A stretch of DNA of 64,000 bases. Source: CAWAVN01 sp963844315 (GTDB lineage: Bacteria; Planctomycetota; Planctomycetia; Planctomycetales; Planctomycetaceae). This document shows, piece by piece, positions 59,610 to 64,000 of this stretch; position 1 is the stretch's first letter; every line of letters begins with the position of its first letter. The notes under the pieces are model-generated. The model did not search any database and was not told the origin of the DNA. It worked only from the letters and a program-made list of their open reading frames with translations. The stretch covers positions 62,001-126,000 of the forward strand of contig CAWJOC010000007.1 in the NCBI GenBank assembly GCA_963844315.1, in the 5' to 3' direction. The translations under genes and the position numbers were made by a program.

Positions 59610-59650
59610 CCTTGCAAAACCTTTTTCTTAAACCAATCCATGATTCCACT

Positions 59651-60940
59651 TTAAGCGCAGCGCTTGGCTGAGACTTGACCCTGCATCAAATCCGTGGGCT
59701 GCGAAGAGACATCCATGACTTGGCAATACTGTTCCATGACTTGAGAAAATTGATACTTCGATTCCGCCGCTTGTCTGGCCCTTTGGCCCATGTCCTTTCG
59801 GATTCTGCGATGCGGCATCAATCCTAAAATGGCCTGCTGAAACGCGGCGGCATTCTCCGGCGGGATCACAACGCCCACGTCTTCTTCGCCGATGACCAAG
59901 GCGACTTCCGAATGGGCGTCCGCCAAGGCCAGAATGGGCAGGCCGGCCGCGAGCATGTTGTAAAGCCGACTGGGAACCGAAACGCCCGCCATGCCCGGAA
60001 CGAACGTAATCAACGCCACGTCGCCCGCCGTCAATAGCTCGGGCAGATCCTCGCGCGGCCTGCGGTCGGCGACGGTGACATTTCGCAATTGTTTTTCTGA
60101 AACCACGCGGGCGAGCCAATCTTTTTTCGCTCCTGATCCTGCGAGCAGAAAATGAATGTCCTCGCGGTGCCTTAGCGCGGACGCACATTCGACAATCGCT
60201 TCCAGATTGTGGGACCGGCCCATGTTGCCCGCATAATTCACCACGAATTTCCCCGCCAGTCCCAACTCGCGGAGGATGCGGTTTTCGCCCGTTCGCGGTT
60301 GGATGAGATCCGTATCGGCCCAATTGGGAATGATGCGGACCCGGTCATCGCCCGGCGGAAGTTTTTTCTTCACAAGTTCCCGCATGTCCCGCCCCAGGAC
60401 CACAATGCGTTCGACCGAACGGTAAAGCCGTTTCACCGCCCAATTCATGCCCTTCGCGAGCAACGACGAAGACCGCAGGAGTCCCGCCGCCACCGCGACT
60501 TCGGGGTAAACATCGTGAATCACCAGCACGCACCTGGCCCGCCTCAATCGGCACGCCCAAGAGATGACGAAAGGCAGCAGTGGCGGATTGGTCACGACCA
60601 AAACGCGGTCGCCTCGCCGAAACCTGAACGCCGCTTGCAGAAACATGGACAGGCTTAACGTGATGAGATTCACCAGGCGCAATAGCAAGCGGTCTTTATT
60701 CCAGGTCGTCCCAAAACACCGGCGGATTTGGACCCCGTGATGAGTTTCCGTCGCCGAAACCTTTAGCCCGCGGGCCGCATAGTTGGGCCGACCGCACAGG
60801 ACACGGACCGGACTTTCCGAGCGCTCGGCCAGTCCCTCGGCGATCCTGGTGAGATAGTAGCCGGTCGAGGTGTCTTCGGGATAATACAATTCCGAAACCA
60901 CCCAAATCCGAGTATCCGTGGCAGTCCGCGCTGGCATCAA
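59651..60940 (-). CDS. Glycosyltransferase family 4 (WbuB-like)
   Basis: 429 aa, GT-B fold. N-terminus RIWVVSELYYPEDTSTGYYLTRIAEGLAE; central LVIHDVYPEVAVAAGLL; C-terminal donor domain FVVNYAGNMGRSHNLEAIVE, LAGSGAKKDWL and SVPSRLYNMLAAGLPIL with the acidic site before it. Resembles the WbuB/WbpY L-fucosamine-type transferases that add an early sugar to a polyprenyl-linked chain. First gene of the three-gene glycan cluster. The plus-strand upstream gene is divergent. Confidence 0.88.
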   Translation of the reverse strand: MMPARTATDTRIWVVSELYYPEDTSTGYYLTRIAEGLAERSESPVRVLCGRPNYAARGLKVSATETHHGVQIRRCFGTTWNKDRLLLRLVNLITLSLSMFLQAAFRFRRGDRVLVVTNPPLLPFVISWACRLRRARCVLVIHDVYPEVAVAAGLLRSSSLLAKGMNWAVKRLYRSVERIVVLGRDMRELVKKKLPPGDDRVRIIPNWADTDLIQPRTGENRILRELGLAGKFVVNYAGNMGRSHNLEAIVECASALRHREDIHFLLAGSGAKKDWLARVVSEKQLRNVTVADRRPREDLPELLTAGDVALITFVPGMAGVSVPSRLYNMLAAGLPILALADAHSEVALVIGEEDVGVVIPPENAAAFQQAILGLMPHRRIRKDMGQRARQAAESKYQFSQVMEQYCQVMDVSSQPTDLMQGQVSAKRCA

Positions 60941-61073
60941 CAGGGCATCCTTTCCCTGGCCTCTGAGGTAATTGAAGTAGGTTGGGGATACTATCGGGAA
61001 AAGGAAAGTGCGGCAAGATCAGCCCATGCCGAAATCGATAGCGACGGCGAACCAGAAATGCACGTCAGGATTT

Positions 61074-61119
61074 GGTTTTTTTTCGTGGCGTTCGTGTGTT
61101 TCGTGGTTAATCTCTTTAG
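61074..61119. repeat. CGTGTGTTTCGTGG-type dispersed repeat, copy 2 (family B)
   Basis: TTTTTTTCGTGGCGTTCGTG followed by TGTTTCGTGGTTAATCTC, near-identical in phase to 8481-8520. It lies in the divergent region before the HerA-like gene and causes a spurious upstream extension of that ORF (hydrophobic MHVRIWFFFVAFVCF). Confidence 0.65.
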
Positions 61120-61177
61120 AGTTTGTGAAAGCTCTGCCGCACGAATGATTCCCGCACAGCATCGAAGGACCTTGGGG

Positions 61178-63650
61178 ATGGAAAATTACGAAAAGCTTGG
61201 CGTCTTCTATTTGGGCAAGTCCTACGATCTGGACAAAGGCCAGGTTGGAGACGATTTGATCCTGTATGATTCCAAGGATTTGACAACCCATGCCGTGTGC
61301 GTGGGGATGACCGGCAGCGGGAAGACGGGCCTTTGCCTCTCGCTCCTGGAAGAAGCGGCCATTGATTCCATTCCCGCCATCGCCATCGATCCCAAGGGCG
61401 ATTTGGGCAATCTGTTTTTGACTTTCCCCCAACTGAAACCCGCCGACTTCCAACCGTGGATTGAACCCAGCGAAGCCACGCGAAGCGGCGTCACGGTGGA
61501 CGAGTATGCCAAGGAAACTGCCAAACGTTGGAAAGAGGGTCTGGCCGAGTGGGGGCAGGAACCGGAGCGGATTCAAAGGTTCCGGGACTCCGTGGACATG
61601 GCCATTTACACTCCGGGCAGCAATGCGGGTTTACCATTGACCGTGCTGCGAAGTTTCGCCGCTCCGCCTGCCGCCATTCTGGATGACAGCGATGCGTTTC
61701 GCGAGCGGGTCAGTTCGGCGACTTCGGGACTGTTGGCCTTGCTGGGAATCAACGCCGACCCGGTGAGAAGCCGCGAACACATTCTCGTTTCCAACATCTT
61801 CACGCAAGCCTGGCAGCAGGGCCGCGGCTTGGACCTGGCGCGGCTCATCGGCGAAATCCAATCGCCCAAGTTCAACAAGGTGGGCATCGTCGATCTGGAA
61901 TCGTTCTATCCGGCCAAGGAGCGGGTGGAATTGGCGATGTCACTGAACAACCTGCTCGCCTCGCCTTCGTTTGCCAGTTGGATGGAAGGTGAGCCATTGG
62001 ATGTGAAGCGGTTGCTTTATAGCGATTCGGGGAAGCCAAAGCTCTCGGTGCTTTCGATTGCGCATCTTTCCGAAGCCGAGCGGATGTTTTTCGTCACCAT
62101 TTTGCTGAATGAAGTCTTGGCCTGGATTCGCACGCAGCCCGGCACATCCAGCCTGCGGGCGATTTTGTACATGGATGAAATCTTCGGCTACTTTCCGCCC
62201 ACGGCGAATCCGCCCTCGAAAATGCCGATGCTCACGCTGCTGAAACAAGCCCGCGCTTATGGGCTGGGCGTGGTGCTGGCGACGCAGAACCCGGTCGATT
62301 TGGATTACAAAGGGCTATCCAACACGGGGACATGGTTCTTGGGACGACTGCAAACCGAGCGCGACAAGGCCCGCGTGTTGGATGGATTGGAAGGAGCCTC
62401 CGCGTCCGCCGGTTCCCAGTTCGACCGCGCAAGGATGGAAACGGTCTTGTCGGGGCTTGGCAGCCGAGTGTTCCTGATGAATAACGTCCACGAGGATCAG
62501 CCCGTGGTGTTCCAAACCCGCTGGGCTTTGTCGTATCTTAGGGGTCCGTTGACCCGAAAACAAATCGCCGAGTTGATGGCGGACAAAAAGCAATCTTTAA
62601 GCGCATTATCAACTTCGACGCCTTCGACTCATCCGCAAGCAGCCATCTCCGAGCCGGATTCCAACACGGAAACTCATCCGCCGGTGCTTGCTTCGGGGAT
62701 TGAGGTCTCCTACTTGCGGAAGGAGGGTTCCGCCACGGGAGCCACGAAGCTAATTTACCGCGCGGCGCTTCTCGCGACGTGCCGAATCCATTTCGTCAAA
62801 GCGTCGTATCATGTGGATGCCTGGCAATCGAAAGCCTTGTTCGCCGATGTCTCCAAGGGGGTCTCGGACGCGGTTTGGGAAGAGGCGACTTTGGTTGATG
62901 GAGAGGCGTTGGACTTGGACGAGGAACCGGACGAAGGCTTCGTTTTCGCGGCGGTCCCTGCGGAACTGACCAATGCGAAAAACTATACGGGGTGGAAAAA
63001 GGATCTCGAAACGCATCTTTACCGGAACCAGGCCTTGGAGATCTTCCAATGCGCGGAACTGAAAGCGTTCTCCAATCCTGGCGAATCGGAAGGGGATTTT
63101 CGCGTCAGGCTCCGCCAGTCGGCCAGGGAGCGGCGGGATCTCGAAGTCGAAAAGCTGCGCAAGAGCTACGGCACGAAAGTCGCCTCGGTCCAAAAGACGA
63201 ATCAAGACGGCGGAAGCCGGCGTGGACCGCGAAAAATCCCAGGCCAACCGGGCGATGTTCGACTCGGCGATTACCTTCGGCGGCACGATTTTACGGGCGC
63301 TATTTGGACGCAAAACCGCCAGTCGGACGAACGTCTCCAAAGCGTCAACGTCCCTGCGCAGCGCAGGCCGGGCGGCGCAACAAAAAGGCGACGTCTCGCG
63401 TGCCCAGGAAAAAGTCGAGGACTTAAACGCGGAGATTCAAAAGTTGGAGCAGGAACTGGCCGAGGAAATCAAATCCTTGGAGGGGCAATTCGATGTGGAC
63501 AACCTGACGCTGAAAACTTTGGAAGTCACGCCGCGAAAGTCGGACATCGAAGTCGGCAAGATTGCCGTCGTGTGGACCCCGTGGAAAGTCAACGCCCAAG
63601 GTCTCGCGGAACCACTTTTCGCGCTGCCTGAGACGAACGAAGGCGGATGA
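61178..63650 (+). CDS. HerA/FtsK-like ATPase (DUF87/DUF853-type) (frameshifted)
   Basis: About 820 aa. P-loop ATPase of the HerA-like helicase clade: Walker A VCVGMTGSGKTGLCLSLL (residues ~45-60), IAIDPKGDLGNL, Walker B RAILYMDEIFGYFPP, and the arginine-finger region KQARAYGLGVVLATQNPVDLDYKGLSN. The C-terminal third is a coiled coil. The frame breaks at about 63197: dropping one A gives VQKRIKTAEAGVDREKSQANRAMF, continuing to the stop at 63650 (KVEDLNAEIQKLEQELAEEI). ATG at 61178 is chosen; the earlier ORF start at 61058 runs through a repeat. It may process or pump DNA; no NurA partner is nearby. Confidence 0.84.
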
Positions 63651-63667
63651 AGTCGATTTCAAAGGCA

Positions 63668-63809
63668 TTTTTAACGCAAAGAACGCAAAGGATGAGGGAA
63701 ATTCAAATATCCTCAAGTAGGAATCTCGGGTCAAAAAATCCACAACTCTCTCAATCGTCCTTTTTCTTTTCTCTTTGCGCCTTTCCTTTGCGCCTTTGCG
63801 TTAAAATCT
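63668..63809. repeat. Inverted pair of CGCAAAG arms, copy A4
   Basis: The left arm TTTTTAACGCAAAGAACGCA AAGGATGAGG (63668-63697) and inverted right arm CTCTTTGCGCCTTTCCTTTG CGCCTTTGCGTTAAAATCT (63771-63809), spacer ~73 bp. It follows the stop codon of the HerA-like gene. Confidence 0.78.
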
Positions 63810-63945
63810 TCAATGGCCGGCATCTCGCCCATCGAGTTTTCTGTTCCGGCCAATTCGGGTGGTGGACTTGGCATTCGCGTGTTAGAACAATGGAAGGCGT
63901 TTTGCTGTCAAAAACCCCGCATGTTTCAGTTGGGTTCATTGCGTG

Positions 63946-64000
63946 ATGCTGCATTACCTATTCCGGTTTCTCCTGGCAGGGGCCGTGATTGTCTGGCCTT
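63946..64000 (+). CDS. Possible start of a further gene, truncated by the window end
   Basis: ATG at 63946 opens a frame MLHYLFRFLLAGAVIVWP that runs off the window; it looks like a signal or membrane segment. No clear ribosome binding site. Too short to classify. Confidence 0.3.
   Translation, partial: MLHYLFRFLLAGAVIVWP

Noticed and set aside
28492..63809. CGCAAAG repeats as a CRISPR array
   Set aside because: Words are 7-11 nt, irregularly spaced, paired in inverted orientation and spread over distant loci; there are no cas genes.
1..64000. tRNA, rRNA, insertion sequences, prophage or integrase
   Set aside because: None recognised by eye; no transposase motif and no cloverleaf-like sequence with a GGTTCGAATCC arm was found. 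A covariance search could still find a short RNA.

Overview
The window looks like a chromosomal segment of a planctomycete (phylum Planctomycetota). The lineage markers are a YTV-type cysteine-rich secreted wall protein (33419-34744), a PVC-type membrane dehydrogenase fused to HEAT repeats and a CxxCH cytochrome (17077-20077), a DUF1559 pseudopilin followed by a small lipoprotein (56423-57951), a very large zinc-ribbon/Ser-Thr kinase/WD40 protein (39232-44507), two Tat-exported Gfo/Idh/MocA oxidoreductases, and a short Flp-like pilin (16456-16795). I cannot assign an order or genus. No rRNA, tRNA, CRISPR array, transposase or prophage was found. The content is ordinary chromosomal housekeeping and cell-envelope genes, with few cofunctional operons.

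Layout: 1-8.3 kb holds a 5'-truncated secreted beta-helix/VCBS protein, a glycerophosphodiesterase, a PiT phosphate transporter, a membrane protein and a WD40 protein. 8.5-12.3 kb holds a fused AroD-AroE enzyme, a DUF433/DUF5615 toxin-antitoxin pair and a Tat oxidoreductase. 13-22.5 kb holds a SulP anion transporter, ASCH and DUF1294 proteins, the Flp-like pilin, the cytochrome/dehydrogenase, CsbD, a Rho-N-like protein and an aberrant ketoacyl synthase. 22.5-30.2 kb holds a GT39 glycosyltransferase, two alpha/beta hydrolases, a PNPOx-like protein and a secreted beta-helix protein. 30.4-35.8 kb holds RNase III, a 38-codon histone-H1-like gene, a TIM-barrel isomerase, the YTV protein and an esterase. 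36-53.7 kb holds a P-type Ca2+ ATPase, the giant kinase, PgsA, a phosphodiesterase downstream of an FHA-cyclase protein, DUF2891, a CFA-type methyltransferase, the second Tat oxidoreductase and a secreted unknown. 53.8-64 kb holds PqiA/PqiB lipid-transport genes, the DUF1559 pair, a three-gene surface-glycan cluster and a HerA-like ATPase.

Two patterns cut across the window. First, about 15 of the roughly 43 protein genes are broken by one to four single-step frameshifts while the coding signal continues in another frame. This is far more than decay of individual genes would explain and points to indel errors in the assembly. Roughly half of the inferred breakpoints lie at or next to GCGC. 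Such genes are reported as one composite CDS each. Second, all eight convergent (3'-to-3') gene junctions wider than 60 bp contain an inverted repeat. Three carry hairpins that look like intrinsic terminators; most of the others carry members of several sequence-unrelated dispersed repeat families built as two inverted imperfect arms around a spacer. These elements, the histone-like microgene with its 626-bp AT-rich upstream region, and several enzymes missing catalytic residues (ketoacyl synthase, class III cyclase, RNase III) are the most interesting items.
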